From Gemmiger formicilis (GTDB lineage Bacteria; Bacillota; Clostridia; Oscillospirales; Ruminococcaceae), in NCBI RefSeq assembly GCF_018784445.1, contig NZ_WQOH01000017.1:1-64000 (forward strand): a DNA stretch of 64,000 nucleotides, in the 5' to 3' direction. The number at the start of each line of letters is the position of its first letter. Position 1 is the stretch's first letter. Positions 7,592 to 15,764 of the stretch are shown here, in pieces. The notes beneath the pieces are model-generated. The model saw only the letters and a list, made by a program, of their open reading frames with translations. It had not been told where the DNA came from and made no database searches. The translations under genes were made by a program, and so were the position numbers.

Positions 7592-7864
7592 ATGCCAGCC
7601 AAACTGATTGCAAGCTACCGACGGGAACTGTCCGCGCTGGCAGACCTGCAAGATGCCGGGACAGTGACCTACACGCTGCTGCGCGAAGCCGATGCCTACT
7701 GCATCCGTGCCCAGCGGGACACAGCCCCGGCGGTGGAGTGCATGGTGTGTGATACAGGGGAGGAACGCGTCGGGATGCTCACACGTTTTCTGTATGAAAA
7801 TGCGGTGGAACCCGCGCAGGTGCCCGCTGTCCTGTACGACCTCTGCGGATCGGCGGTGGGCTGA
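7592..7864 (+). CDS. small conserved-looking protein of unknown function (90 aa)
   Basis: I do not recognise this family with certainty. The 90-residue protein begins MPAKLIASYR, is soluble, has no signal peptide, and contains a single CMVCDTG motif near residue 50. The ribosome site GTGAGGGGGAG precedes the ATG. Its TGA stop overlaps the ATG of the Spo0A-like gene by one base (TGATG), so the two are translationally coupled and probably act together. It may be one of the short DUF proteins found beside regulators in Oscillospiraceae, but the function is unknown. Confidence 0.75.
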   Translation: MPAKLIASYRRELSALADLQDAGTVTYTLLREADAYCIRAQRDTAPAVECMVCDTGEERVGMLTRFLYENAVEPAQVPAVLYDLCGSAVG

Positions 7865-8685
7865 TGGCGGTACTGTTGCATGAACGGCCGCAGACGGCCG
7901 GCGGAAAAACGCGCAAGACCCCGAACCTGCCCAAAACCTCTGCTGTGGTGGCGCTGTTCGCCTTTAGCTCCCGGCTGGACCGGGATACGATGAGCCTGTT
8001 TGCCAAGACCCACAGCGATGAAGTCCGCGCGGCGGCCATTGCGGCCACCGGGCAGGAGGTGCTGGAACTGCTGCACGGCGGGCTGCGCCCCAACGTATTG
8101 GTGCTGGACGCGCTGCTGACCAAGCCCGGCGTGACCGAGGTCTTGCAGGAAATCGGCACGATGCAGCTTGACCCGGAACCAGCGGTTCTGGTGCTGGTTC
8201 CTGTGCCGGAGGAAACCGCCGCCCGCAAGGCATTGCGGCTGTTCTCCCAGTACCAGATCATGCTGCGCCCTTACGGCATGAAAAATCTCTTTGATGAGGT
8301 CTACCGCATGGGCACGAACGAGGATGAGCACCAGCTGTACTACCTGCGCCAGTGCTGCGACGATGTGCTGGATGCCTACGGCGCGCCCGAAACGCTGAGC
8401 GGCTACCGCTATGCCGAGCGGATGCTGCTGTACGCCCTGTACGCGGACAAACCGCAGCAGATCGGCAGCCTGCAGCAATACGTGGCTGCGGAGGAAGGCA
8501 TCGAGATCGGCACCGTGACTTCGGCGCTGAATCGTATGTCGGCAGCCATGGCAAAGCGGGGCGAAGAACCTTACCGGACGTTATGCCTGCGCAGCGGCCG
8601 CCCGGCGGACGGTGTACTCTCCAATGGGCAGCTGTTCAAAGGGCTGCTGAAAGATTTGCGGGATAAGACGGAACAGTACTTATAA
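7864..8685 (+). CDS. Spo0A-like regulator with a degenerate receiver domain
   Basis: The 273-aa product keeps the two-domain plan of Spo0A. Residues 27-150 look like a receiver: Asp82 in VLVLDALL aligns with the Spo0A phospho-Asp, and MLRPYGMKNLF aligns with Spo0A ILKPFDMENLV. However, the acidic pair near the N-terminus is replaced by the AFSSR stretch, and the conserved lysine is Arg135. Residues 160-268 match the Spo0A C-terminal DNA-binding domain (GAPETLSGYRYAERM, then VTSALNRM, RG, and SNGQLFKGL). It is therefore a divergent Spo0A homologue, probably working without normal phosphorylation. It is coupled to the small gene upstream and followed by a kinase-like ATPase gene. Whether the organism sporulates cannot be told from this. 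Confidence 0.75.
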   Translation: MAVLLHERPQTAGGKTRKTPNLPKTSAVVALFAFSSRLDRDTMSLFAKTHSDEVRAAAIAATGQEVLELLHGGLRPNVLVLDALLTKPGVTEVLQEIGTMQLDPEPAVLVLVPVPEETAARKALRLFSQYQIMLRPYGMKNLFDEVYRMGTNEDEHQLYYLRQCCDDVLDAYGAPETLSGYRYAERMLLYALYADKPQQIGSLQQYVAAEEGIEIGTVTSALNRMSAAMAKRGEEPYRTLCLRSGRPADGVLSNGQLFKGLLKDLRDKTEQYL

Positions 8686-8689
8686 GGTG

Positions 8690-8750
8690 CGGGCGGATAT
8701 GGGATACGCCCCTGCGGTCGGTGCCGTGCGGCTCGGCACCGCACCCTGAA
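8690..8750. repeat. palindromic repeat remnant between spo0A-like gene and kinase-like gene
   Basis: Contains GGGCGGATATGGGATACGCCC and a second inverted repeat CGGTGCC / GGCACCG. The first part resembles the GTAGGGGCGGAT...ATCCGCCCC repeats elsewhere in the window, with a degraded end. Confidence 0.5.
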
Positions 8751-8779
8751 ACTGAAATGAAATAAAGAAGGTGTCCACC

Positions 8780-9574
8780 ATGGTTCATCAGGAGGAAAAC
8801 GCGGCACTGCTGGCGCTGCGGGGCGGGCTGCGCGGGCGGTTCCGCCGTTCGTTCGACTGCATGGAGAATGCCTTTGAGGTCCTGCAGGACCGTCTGGATC
8901 ACACGGCTACCCCGGCGGAACGCGCCGAGCTGACGCCGCTGCTGGAAGAATTGCAGACGCAGCTGCTCTGCCTGCGCCGCCTGGGCGACCAGGCATCGGA
9001 CGCGGCCACGGCGGCATTGCTGCATGGCACCTGTGAGCCGCGGCCCATCGACCTGCTGGGTCAGCTGCGGGAAATCTGCGAAATTTTGCGGGAGGAAGCC
9101 GCGCAATACGCGCTGCCCTTCACGATAGAATTGCAGGCCGCGGGGCTGGATGTGCTTCCCACGCTGGGGGATGCGTCGCTGCTCAACGGTCTGCTGACGA
9201 ACCTTGTCTCCAACACACTGGCTGCTGACCGGGCTGCCGCCATCACGCTGGTCTGTGCGTCGGGACAGTTCTGCTACCGCGATAACGGCCACGGTCTGCC
9301 GCCCGACGCAAAAGCGCTGCTGACCGACGGACAGTGGAGCGACCGTCTGCTCCATGCGGGCGGGCTGGGCCTGCCGCTGATTGCCGCCTATGCCCGGGCC
9401 ATGGGCTGGGGTCTGGCCGTGGGGGAGGGGCCTGGCACGGAACTCTGCTTCACCCTGCCCGCTGCGCCGCCGCTGGACGGCCTGACGCTGGAATCCCCGA
9501 TGGAGCGCCGCGCCGAGCAGCAGACCCGGCGGCTGGTGCTGCGAAGAGAACTGAAAATTATAGCCGCCCAGTAG
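8780..9574 (+). CDS. orphan histidine-kinase-like ATPase
   Basis: A 264-aa soluble protein. The C-terminal half is a HATPase_c domain: N-box LLTNLVSNTLAADRA, G1 box YRDNGHGLP and G2 box GGLGLPLIAAYARAMG, then a closing GTELCFTLP strand. The N-terminal 90 residues are helical and could hold a dimerisation region, but I see no clear phospho-acceptor histidine box and no membrane segment. The start is ATG 8780, eight bases after GAAGG; a GTG at 8771 is also in frame. It lies 94 bases after the Spo0A-like gene. It may signal to that protein or act as an anti-sigma or phosphatase-type module; no target is shown. Confidence 0.7.
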   Translation: MVHQEENAALLALRGGLRGRFRRSFDCMENAFEVLQDRLDHTATPAERAELTPLLEELQTQLLCLRRLGDQASDAATAALLHGTCEPRPIDLLGQLREICEILREEAAQYALPFTIELQAAGLDVLPTLGDASLLNGLLTNLVSNTLAADRAAAITLVCASGQFCYRDNGHGLPPDAKALLTDGQWSDRLLHAGGLGLPLIAAYARAMGWGLAVGEGPGTELCFTLPAAPPLDGLTLESPMERRAEQQTRRLVLRRELKIIAAQ

Positions 9575-9592
9575 GAAATGCCTGCCGTATGC

Positions 9593-9620
9593 GCCCGGGC
9601 CGGGTATGTCCGGCCCCTAC
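9593..9620. repeat. half unit of the GTAGGGGC palindromic repeat family
   Basis: GGGCCGGGTATGTCCGGCCCCTAC, the right half of the repeat whose full form is seen at 58982-59067. It has one base change in the core relative to the standard GGGCATGCCC. Confidence 0.8.
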
Positions 9621-9636
9621 AACACAACAAAGTTTC

Positions 9637-9668
9637 AGGCCGTCCAGCTTGGGCGGCCTCTTTTTTTC
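9637..9668 (+). terminator. terminator after the kinase-like gene
   Basis: Stem AGGCCGTCC / GGGCGGCCT with a five-base loop followed by seven T residues. Confidence 0.9.
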
Positions 9669-9677
9669 CTCCACCGC

Positions 9678-9706
9678 TTTACTTTATCCCGGATTTATTG
9701 TAAAAT
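9678..9706 (+). promoter_or_regulatory. promoter for the pyrH-polC block
   Basis: TTTACT at 9678-9683, 17-base spacer and TAAAAT at 9701-9706, about 75 bases before pyrH and just after the preceding terminator. Confidence 0.6.
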
Positions 9707-9781
9707 GTACTACAAAAAGAATGGTTTACTATGCCTGCACGGCAGGGTAGACCGCCAAAATACTTACAGGTGGTGTTTTTT

Positions 9782-10489
9782 ATGGCAATTCAGTATAAAC
9801 GTATTCTTCTGAAAGTCAGCGGCGAGGCACTCTCCGGCCCCAAGGGAACCGGCTTTGATGAGGAAACCATCGCCTCCATCTGCGCGGGCATCAAGGCCGC
9901 GCACGACTTGGGCACCCAAATCGCCATTGTGGTGGGCGGCGGCAACTTCTGGCGCGGCCGTTCCAGCGGCAAAATGGACCGCATGGACGCCGACAAGATC
10001 GGTATGCTGGCCACCGTTATGAACGCACTGGCCGTCAAGGACGCCCTGCACCAGCAGGGTGCGGACGCTGTCGTTATGACCAGCTCCTTTATGCCCCAGG
10101 TGGCCGAGTGCTTCACCAGCGACAAGGCCATCGCCGCGCTGGAAAGCGGCAAGATCGTCGTTTTCGGCGGCGGCACCGGCAACCCAATCTTCTCCACCGA
10201 TACCGCCAGCGCCCTGCGCGCACTGGAAATCAGCGCCGACGCCATGTTCAAGGCCACGATGGTGGACGGCGTCTACGACAAAGACCCTCACAAATATGCC
10301 GACGCCGTGCGCTACGACACGCTGACCTTTACCCGTGTGTTGGATGAGCGCCTGGCTGTCATGGACTCCACCGCTGCCACCCTCTGCCGTGACAACGGCC
10401 TGCCCATCCTCGTGTTCGACCTTGGCAAGCCCGAGAACATTGCCAAAGCCTGCGAGGGCGAGATGGTCGGCACCCTGGTCAAAGAGTAA
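9782..10489 (+). CDS. pyrH: UMP kinase
   Basis: Phosphorylates UMP to UDP in pyrimidine nucleotide synthesis; bacterial enzyme of the amino-acid-kinase fold, acting as a hexamer. The 235-aa product has the ATP-binding start KVSGEALSGPKGTGFD, the IVVGGGNFWRGR motif, the UMP-binding VVMTSSFMPQVAE region and FGGGTGNPIFSTDTA. The ATG at 9782 gives the usual length; an in-frame extension to 9731 would add an unlikely N-terminus. First gene of the pyrH-frr-cdsA-dxr-rseP-ispG-polC run. The usual upstream rpsB and tsf are not here. Confidence 0.97.
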   Translation: MAIQYKRILLKVSGEALSGPKGTGFDEETIASICAGIKAAHDLGTQIAIVVGGGNFWRGRSSGKMDRMDADKIGMLATVMNALAVKDALHQQGADAVVMTSSFMPQVAECFTSDKAIAALESGKIVVFGGGTGNPIFSTDTASALRALEISADAMFKATMVDGVYDKDPHKYADAVRYDTLTFTRVLDERLAVMDSTAATLCRDNGLPILVFDLGKPENIAKACEGEMVGTLVKE

Positions 10490-10552
10490 GACCCGAAATT
10501 GAAAATTTCATATTTTCCCCCTATACTACTTTAAAAATAAGGAGAATCACCT

Positions 10553-11107
10553 ATGAGCAGCACGACGAAACCCTTTGAAGAAAAAATGAACGCCAGCGTC
10601 AACCACCTTGTCCATGAGCTGGCCTCCATCCGCGCAGGCCGCGCCAACCCCGCCATTCTGGACAAAGTCACCGTGGACTACTACGGCAGCCCCACGCCCA
10701 TTCAGCAGATTGCCGCCGTCGCCGTGGCCGAGGCCCGCATCCTGACCATCTCCCCCTGGGACCGCTCGATGCTCAAGCCCATCTCCAAGGCCATCCAGAC
10801 CAGCGATATCGGCATCAACCCCATCGATGACGGCCAGGTTATCCGCCTGGTGTTCCCGGCCCCGACCGAGGAACGCCGCAAGCAGCTGACCAAGGACGTC
10901 AAGAAGCAGGGCGAGGAAGCCAAGACCGCCGTGCGCAACATCCGCCGTGACGCCATGGATAAGTTCAAGGCTATGAAGAAGGCCGGCGAGATCACCGAGG
11001 ACGACCAGAAGAAGCTGGAAGACGAGACCCAGAAGCTGACCGACAAGTACGTCAAGCTCATCGACGATACTTGCACCGACAAGAACAAGGAGATCATGGA
11101 GGTCTGA
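10553..11107 (+). CDS. frr: ribosome recycling factor
   Basis: With EF-G it splits post-termination ribosomes. The 184-aa product has the classic ends: MNASVNHLVHELASIRAGRANP at the start of the three-helix bundle, YYGSPTPIQQIA, the hinge, and FPAPTEERRKQLTKDVKK, then KAMKKAGEITEDDQKKLEDE. AAGGAG precedes the ATG by eight bases. It follows pyrH as in most Firmicutes. Confidence 0.98.
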   Translation: MSSTTKPFEEKMNASVNHLVHELASIRAGRANPAILDKVTVDYYGSPTPIQQIAAVAVAEARILTISPWDRSMLKPISKAIQTSDIGINPIDDGQVIRLVFPAPTEERRKQLTKDVKKQGEEAKTAVRNIRRDAMDKFKAMKKAGEITEDDQKKLEDETQKLTDKYVKLIDDTCTDKNKEIMEV

Positions 11108-11124
11108 TGCCTTCATGAGCGATA

Positions 11125-11162
11125 GCCTGTGCGGGGATATCTGCGGATATGCCCGCATAGGC
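11125..11162. repeat. long hairpin in the frr-cdsA gap, where uppS is usually found
   Basis: The arms GCCTGTGCGGG / CCCGCATAGGC pair with one wobble, then an inner ATATC / GATAT stem pairs around TGCG after a G-G mismatch, giving a 16-bp stem. No T tract follows, so this is not a standard terminator. It may be an RNA-processing or stability element in the operon. Confidence 0.6.
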
Positions 11163-11206
11163 TGTTATTGCAATAAAATCTATTCCGCGAAAGGGAACCA
11201 CCGTTT

Positions 11207-12067
11207 ATGAAGACCCGCATCATCACCGCCGTTGTCGGCCTGGGTGTCCTGGCTGTCGTTCTGGGCTTTTTTGACACGTTTTTGTTTGATCTGGTACTCA
11301 GTGCCATCTGCTTGATTGCCATTCATGAGGTTTTTTCCGCCATGGGCTTTGGCAAAAAGCAGTGGTATCTCTACGCTGCCGCTGTGCCGCTGACCCTGCT
11401 AGTCATGCTCAGCACCTCGCAGATGGTGCGCAGCCTGCTGCTGCCCGCCGCATTTTTGACGGTGCTGTTTTACAACGTCTGCCAGATCGCCCATGTCAAA
11501 ACGCTGGATTTCGGCAAGCTGACGGGATTTGTCTACTTTTCGGGCGTTATTACGTTCTGTTTCTACTCGCTCATCCACTTAAAGCGGATGCTGCCTTTTG
11601 ACCAGTACCGCTATGACGCCATCTACTTTATCCTGTTGATCCTGTGCTTCGCCTGGGGCGGGGATACGGCCGCGTATTTCGCGGGCCGCGCTTTCGGCAA
11701 GCACAAGCTGGCCCCCATCGTCAGCCCCCACAAGACCGTAGAGGGCGCAGTGGGCGGCGTGCTGGGCAGCATGGCCGCCGGCTGTGTGCTGACGCTGGTC
11801 TACTCGCTGCTGTCCGCCAGACACAACGTCCTCAGCATCCAGGTACAGCCGCGCCACTATCTGGTGCTGCTGGGCATGGGCGCGGTGGCGTCGGTGCTGG
11901 GCATCCTGGGCGATTTGTTCGCCTCGTCGGTCAAGCGCCAGGTCGGCATCAAGGACTACGGTACGATTTTCCCGGGGCACGGCGGCATTCTGGACCGCTT
12001 TGACAGCGTCATGTTCATTGCGCCGTTCGTCTGCATCGCGGTACGCTATTTCTTCTATCTGTTGTGA
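11207..12067 (+). CDS. cdsA: phosphatidate cytidylyltransferase (CDP-diglyceride synthase)
   Basis: Integral membrane enzyme making CDP-diacylglycerol from CTP and phosphatidate for phospholipid synthesis. The 286-aa product has about seven to eight membrane segments. The family signature near the C-terminus is present: SVKRQVGIKDYGTIFPGHGG followed by LDRFDS. GGGDTAAYFAGR-type sequence (GGDTAAYFAGRAFGKHKLAP) lies in the middle. It normally follows uppS, but here it follows frr directly after a 99-base gap. It ends 11 bases before dxr. Confidence 0.96.
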   Translation: MKTRIITAVVGLGVLAVVLGFFDTFLFDLVLSAICLIAIHEVFSAMGFGKKQWYLYAAAVPLTLLVMLSTSQMVRSLLLPAAFLTVLFYNVCQIAHVKTLDFGKLTGFVYFSGVITFCFYSLIHLKRMLPFDQYRYDAIYFILLILCFAWGGDTAAYFAGRAFGKHKLAPIVSPHKTVEGAVGGVLGSMAAGCVLTLVYSLLSARHNVLSIQVQPRHYLVLLGMGAVASVLGILGDLFASSVKRQVGIKDYGTIFPGHGGILDRFDSVMFIAPFVCIAVRYFFYLL

Positions 12068-12078
12068 GGGAATACAAA

Positions 12079-13230
12079 ATGAGTAAAGTTATCACCCTGC
12101 TGGGTTCCACCGGATCCATCGGCACCCAGAGTCTGGACGTCTGCCGTATGCACGGCTATGAGGTGTTCGGCCTGTCGGCCAATTCCAGCGTTGACAAGCT
12201 GCTGGCCCAGATTGCCGAGTTCCACCCGAAGTACGTTGCCGTCACCGACCCGGCAGCCTTTGAAAAGCTGTCCGCCGCGCTGGCAGGGCAGGCAAACGCA
12301 CCGAAGCTGCTGAAAGGTGCGGACGGCCTGCGGGAGCTGGCAACGATGGACGGCGCGGGCACCGTGCTGAATGCCGTCGTCGGCATTGCGGGCCTGGATG
12401 CCTCGCTGGCCGCCATCGAGAGCGGCCACGACCTGGCGCTGGCGAACAAGGAGAGCCTTGTCACCGGCGGCCACCTCGTCACCGACGCTGTCAGGAAAAA
12501 CGGCGTACACCTGCTGCCCGTGGACAGCGAGCACAGCGCGATTTTCCAGTGCTTACAGGATCAGCACAGCGCCAAAACGCTGGAAAAAATTCTGCTGACG
12601 GCCTCCGGCGGCCCCTTCTACGGCATGACGACCGAAGAACTGCGCGGCAAGACCAAGGCCGATGCCCTCAAGCACCCGAACTGGAACATGGGGGCAAAAA
12701 TTACCATCGACTCTGCCACCCTGATGAACAAGGGCCTGGAACTGATCGAGGCCGCCTGGTTGTTCGGCCTGCCCGAAGATAAAATTCAAATTGTCGTCCA
12801 GCGGGAGAGCATCATCCATTCGGCCGTGCAGTTTGCCGACCACTCGGTCATTGCACAGCTGGGCGTGCCGGATATGCGCATTCCCATCCAGTACGCACTG
12901 ACCTGGCCCGAGCGCCTGCCCAGCCCGGTGCCCGAACTGGACTTTGCTGCGCTGACACATCTGAGCATCGGCACGGCGGACGACGAGACGTTCCGCTGCC
13001 TGAAAGCCTGCAAGAAGGCCATCCGCAAGGGCGGCTTGGCCCCCTGCGCTGCCAACGGCGCAAACGAAGCCGCCGTTGCGCATTTCCTGCGGGATGAGAT
13101 CGGCTTCCTTGATATCGGCCGTCTGGTCGAGGGCATCGTAGACAGCGACACCTTCGGCGGTGACTACACTCTCGCCGACGTCCACGAGTGCGACCGCATG
13201 GCGAGAGCCTATGTGGAAGCACATATCTGA
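12079..13230 (+). CDS. dxr: 1-deoxy-D-xylulose 5-phosphate reductoisomerase
   Basis: Second enzyme of the MEP isoprenoid pathway: converts DXP to MEP with NADPH and a divalent metal. The 383-aa product has the NADPH motif LLGSTGSIGTQSL (residues 7-19), ALANKESLVTGG, the metal-binding PVDSEHSAIFQCL and the ASGGPFYG loop, then NMGAKITIDSATLMNKGLE. The true start is ATG 12079; an upstream GTG would overlap cdsA. The sister MEP genes ispG (14470) and ispDF (57832) are also in the window. Confidence 0.97.
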   Translation: MSKVITLLGSTGSIGTQSLDVCRMHGYEVFGLSANSSVDKLLAQIAEFHPKYVAVTDPAAFEKLSAALAGQANAPKLLKGADGLRELATMDGAGTVLNAVVGIAGLDASLAAIESGHDLALANKESLVTGGHLVTDAVRKNGVHLLPVDSEHSAIFQCLQDQHSAKTLEKILLTASGGPFYGMTTEELRGKTKADALKHPNWNMGAKITIDSATLMNKGLELIEAAWLFGLPEDKIQIVVQRESIIHSAVQFADHSVIAQLGVPDMRIPIQYALTWPERLPSPVPELDFAALTHLSIGTADDETFRCLKACKKAIRKGGLAPCAANGANEAAVAHFLRDEIGFLDIGRLVEGIVDSDTFGGDYTLADVHECDRMARAYVEAHI

Positions 13231-13243
13231 TTGGAACTGCCCG

Positions 13244-13329
13244 GTAGGGGCCGCACATGTGCGTCCCTCAGCTTTCCGGCAGACTCCTGCCTGCCATACA
13301 CGCGCGGGCCGGGCATGCCCGGCCCCTAC
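13244..13329. repeat. full GTAGGGGC palindromic repeat unit (86 bp)
   Basis: Starts GTAGGGGCCGCACATGTGCG, ends GGGCCGGGCATGCCCGGCCCCTAC, with a spacer of about 40 bases containing GGCAGACTCCTGCCTGCC. It sits in the gap between dxr and rseP. Confidence 0.85.
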
Positions 13330-13364
13330 GACTCTATGTCCAATACTTTACTTGTGAGGTGCCT

Positions 13365-14456
13365 ATGACTGCATTGCTGACCGGGCTGGCATCGCTGCTC
13401 GTGTTCGGCGGCGTTGTTCTGGTGCACGAACTCGGCCACTTTATGGCCGCGCGCCACTGCGGCATCCATGTCGAGGAATTCTCCATCGGCTTTGGCCCGC
13501 GCCTGTGGTCCAAAACGAAAAACGGAACGACCTATTCCATCCGTCTGCTGCCGCTGGGCGGCTATAACCTGTTCAGCACCCCGCCGCCGGAAGATGACGA
13601 TGAGGCCGAGGAAGGGGAGATACCCCCGAAACCGCCCCGCAAAACGGCGCTTTTTCCGCTGGCAGTCAGCGGCCAGAAGTTTGAGGATGCCACCGCCGGA
13701 CAGCGCTTTTTTGTCACGCTCTGCGGCGCATTGATGAACTTTGTCCTCGGCGTTGTGGTGCTGCTCGTGCTCGTCCTCTCGCAGGGCAGGCTCGGCAGCA
13801 CGACGATCGCCGATTTCAGCGACGGTGCCAAGAGTGCCGCGACTTTACAGACCGGCGATACGATTTTACAGGTGGACGGCAAGCCCTGCTGGACCATCTA
13901 CACACTGGCCGATGTCTTTGACGGCACCGAAAAGACCCACACGATGAAAGTCCTGCGCGACGGCGAGGTCGTGACCCTGCCCGCCGTCACAGTCGGCCCC
14001 ACGCTGAACGAGGACGGCAGCGTCAGCTATGGCACGGATTTCCGCGTGGCAGCGCAGAAACTCAGCGTACACAGCGTCGCCGTCGTCACCGGGGAGATGT
14101 TCCGCTATTACAGCGGGGCCATCCTGGGCGGCTTCTGGCAACTGTTCACCGGCCAGGCAGGCATGGAGGAACTGTCCGGCCCCATCGGTACGGTGTCAGC
14201 GGTCAGCCAGGCTGTGCGCTATGGCTGGCGGGATGTGCTGTCCCTGATGGCGCTGCTGACCATCAATGTCGGCATTTTCAACCTGCTCCCCATCCCGGCG
14301 CTGGACGGCTGCAAGCTGCTCTTCCTCGCGTGGGAGGGGCTGACCGGCCATCCTGTGCCGGACAGCGTGCAGGGCTTTGTCAACACAGCGGGCATGGTGG
14401 CCCTGGTGTGGCTGATGGTTCTGGTCACATTGCAGGACCTTACACGATTCTTATAA
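13365..14456 (+). CDS. rseP: RIP-type zinc metalloprotease RseP
   Basis: Site-2 intramembrane protease that cuts membrane-bound anti-sigma factors and leftover signal peptides. The 363-aa product has the zinc motif HELGH at residues 21-25 in the first membrane helix, a PDZ domain around residues 160-230 (LQTGDTILQVDGKPCW), and the second metal motif NLLPIPALDGCKLLF in the C-terminal helices, where the usual LDGG is LDGC. The ATG at 13365 has GAGGTG upstream; the longer frame reads through the intergenic repeat and is rejected. An acidic insert (PPPEDDDEAEEGE) after the first helix is a local feature. Confidence 0.95.
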   Translation: MTALLTGLASLLVFGGVVLVHELGHFMAARHCGIHVEEFSIGFGPRLWSKTKNGTTYSIRLLPLGGYNLFSTPPPEDDDEAEEGEIPPKPPRKTALFPLAVSGQKFEDATAGQRFFVTLCGALMNFVLGVVVLLVLVLSQGRLGSTTIADFSDGAKSAATLQTGDTILQVDGKPCWTIYTLADVFDGTEKTHTMKVLRDGEVVTLPAVTVGPTLNEDGSVSYGTDFRVAAQKLSVHSVAVVTGEMFRYYSGAILGGFWQLFTGQAGMEELSGPIGTVSAVSQAVRYGWRDVLSLMALLTINVGIFNLLPIPALDGCKLLFLAWEGLTGHPVPDSVQGFVNTAGMVALVWLMVLVTLQDLTRFL

Positions 14457-14469
14457 AGGAGAAACAACG

Positions 14470-15522
14470 ATGCAGCGTCAACTGAAAAAGGAAGTCAAGA
14501 TTGGCAATATCAAAATCGGCGGCACGAACCCGATTGCCGTGCAGACTATGCTGAATGTGCCGGTCAAGGATATTGCGGGCAATGTGGCCCAGGCCCAGCG
14601 CGTGGCGAAGGCCGGCTGCCAGATCGTCCGCGTGACGGTGCCCACCCCGGCGGACGCCGCCGTCGTGGCCGCCATCAAAGAGAAGGTGGATATCCCGGTC
14701 GTGGCTGATATCCACTTTGACTACCGCGCTGCGCTGGCCGCCCTGGACGCGGGTGCAGACAAAATCCGCATCAACCCCGGCAACATCGGCGGCGACGACC
14801 GCGTTAAGGCTGTGGCCGACGCCTGCAACGCCAAGAACGTGCCCATCCGCATCGGCGTCAACGGCGGCAGCCTGGAAAAGCACATCCTGGCGAAATACGG
14901 TGCGCCTGTGCCGGAGGCTATGGTGGAAAGCGCCATGTACCATGTGCGCCTTTTGCAGAAATATGACTTTGATAACATCGTTATATCGATTAAATCCAGC
15001 AACGTGCCCCGCATGATGGCGGCTTACCGCCTGCTGGCAGGCCAGACGGATTACCCCCTGCATGTCGGCGTGACCGAGGCAGGCGGCAACCGCATGGGCC
15101 TGATCAAGTCCGGCATGGGCATCGGCGGCCTGCTGATGGAGGGCATCGGCGACACGCTGCGCGTCAGTCTGACCGACGAACCCGAGAACGAGGTCTACGC
15201 CGGATATGATATCCTGCGCGCGGTGGGCTATGCCGTGGCAGGGCCCGAGATCATCAGCTGCCCGACCTGCGGCCGCACCCAGTACCCGATGATCGAGATT
15301 GCCAACGAGGTCGAGCAGCGCCTGCGGGACGAGGACTTTAAAAAGCCGCTGAAAATCGCCATCATGGGCTGTGTTGTCAACGGCCCCGGTGAGGCATCCG
15401 ACGCTGATATCGGCATTGCCGGCGGCAAGGACGAGGCCCTGCTCTTCATCCGCGGCGAGAAGATCCGTATGCTGAAGGGCGATATTGTCGGCCAGCTGCT
15501 GGACGAGATCCATAAGATGTAA
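14470..15522 (+). CDS. ispG: 4-hydroxy-3-methylbut-2-enyl diphosphate synthase (flavodoxin)
   Basis: Iron-sulfur enzyme of the MEP pathway that turns MEcPP into HMBPP. The 350-aa product has the TIM-barrel core (PVVADIHFDYRAAL, KIRINPGNIGGDD) and the [4Fe-4S] ligands Cys264 and Cys267 in ISCPTCGRTQYP and Cys301 with Glu308 in MGCVVNGPGE. AAGGAG precedes the ATG. It follows rseP by 13 bases. The gap after it holds a MITE-like element and a palindromic repeat before polC. Confidence 0.97.
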   Translation: MQRQLKKEVKIGNIKIGGTNPIAVQTMLNVPVKDIAGNVAQAQRVAKAGCQIVRVTVPTPADAAVVAAIKEKVDIPVVADIHFDYRAALAALDAGADKIRINPGNIGGDDRVKAVADACNAKNVPIRIGVNGGSLEKHILAKYGAPVPEAMVESAMYHVRLLQKYDFDNIVISIKSSNVPRMMAAYRLLAGQTDYPLHVGVTEAGGNRMGLIKSGMGIGGLLMEGIGDTLRVSLTDEPENEVYAGYDILRAVGYAVAGPEIISCPTCGRTQYPMIEIANEVEQRLRDEDFKKPLKIAIMGCVVNGPGEASDADIGIAGGKDEALLFIRGEKIRMLKGDIVGQLLDEIHKM

Positions 15523-15531
15523 ACACTCCCC

Positions 15532-15673
15532 AAAAGCCTTCCCCCTTGGGGGAAGGTGGCCGAAGGCCGGATGAGGGGCGGCGTACCCGCAACAACCCAT
15601 TTACGGGTAATATAGGCAGCGTTGCCCCTCATCAGTCCGCTTCGCGGACAGCTTCCCCCGAGGGGAAAGCCAA
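15532..15673. repeat. MITE-like repeat element between ispG and polC
   Basis: Left part has CCTTCCCCCTTGGGGGAAGG and GGCCGAAGGCC then GATGAGGGGC; the right part has GCCCCTCATCAG, GTCCGCTTCGCGGAC and CTTCCCCCGAGGGGAAAG. The two halves are partly complementary, so the transcript would fold into a branched hairpin. No ORF. This looks like a mobile non-coding element of a kind common in this bacterial group (recalled, not checked). Confidence 0.75.
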
Positions 15674-15679
15674 AACTCC

Positions 15680-15729
15680 GTAGGGGCGGATTCCATATCC
15701 GCCCGCGGGGCGTCGGGGACGCCGCCTCC
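15680..15729. repeat. palindromic repeat with GGCGGAT core plus GGCGTC hairpin
   Basis: GTAGGGGCGGATTCCATATCCGCCC followed by GGGGCGTCGGGGACGCCGCC. The second hairpin (GGCGTC / GACGCC) recurs at 20085-20112 upstream of tRNA-Gly. Confidence 0.8.
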
Positions 15730-15764
15730 TATAATATGCTATCCACTTGTGAGGTAAAATTTCC

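Noticed and set aside
7592-7864. AgrD-like or other signal peptide
   Set aside because: No hydrophobic or thiolactone-type core, and no AgrB-like processing enzyme nearby; treated as a soluble unknown.
13244-13329. CRISPR-like repeat arrays in the window
   Set aside because: The repeats are single or paired palindromes spread over many gaps, without regular spacers or cas genes.
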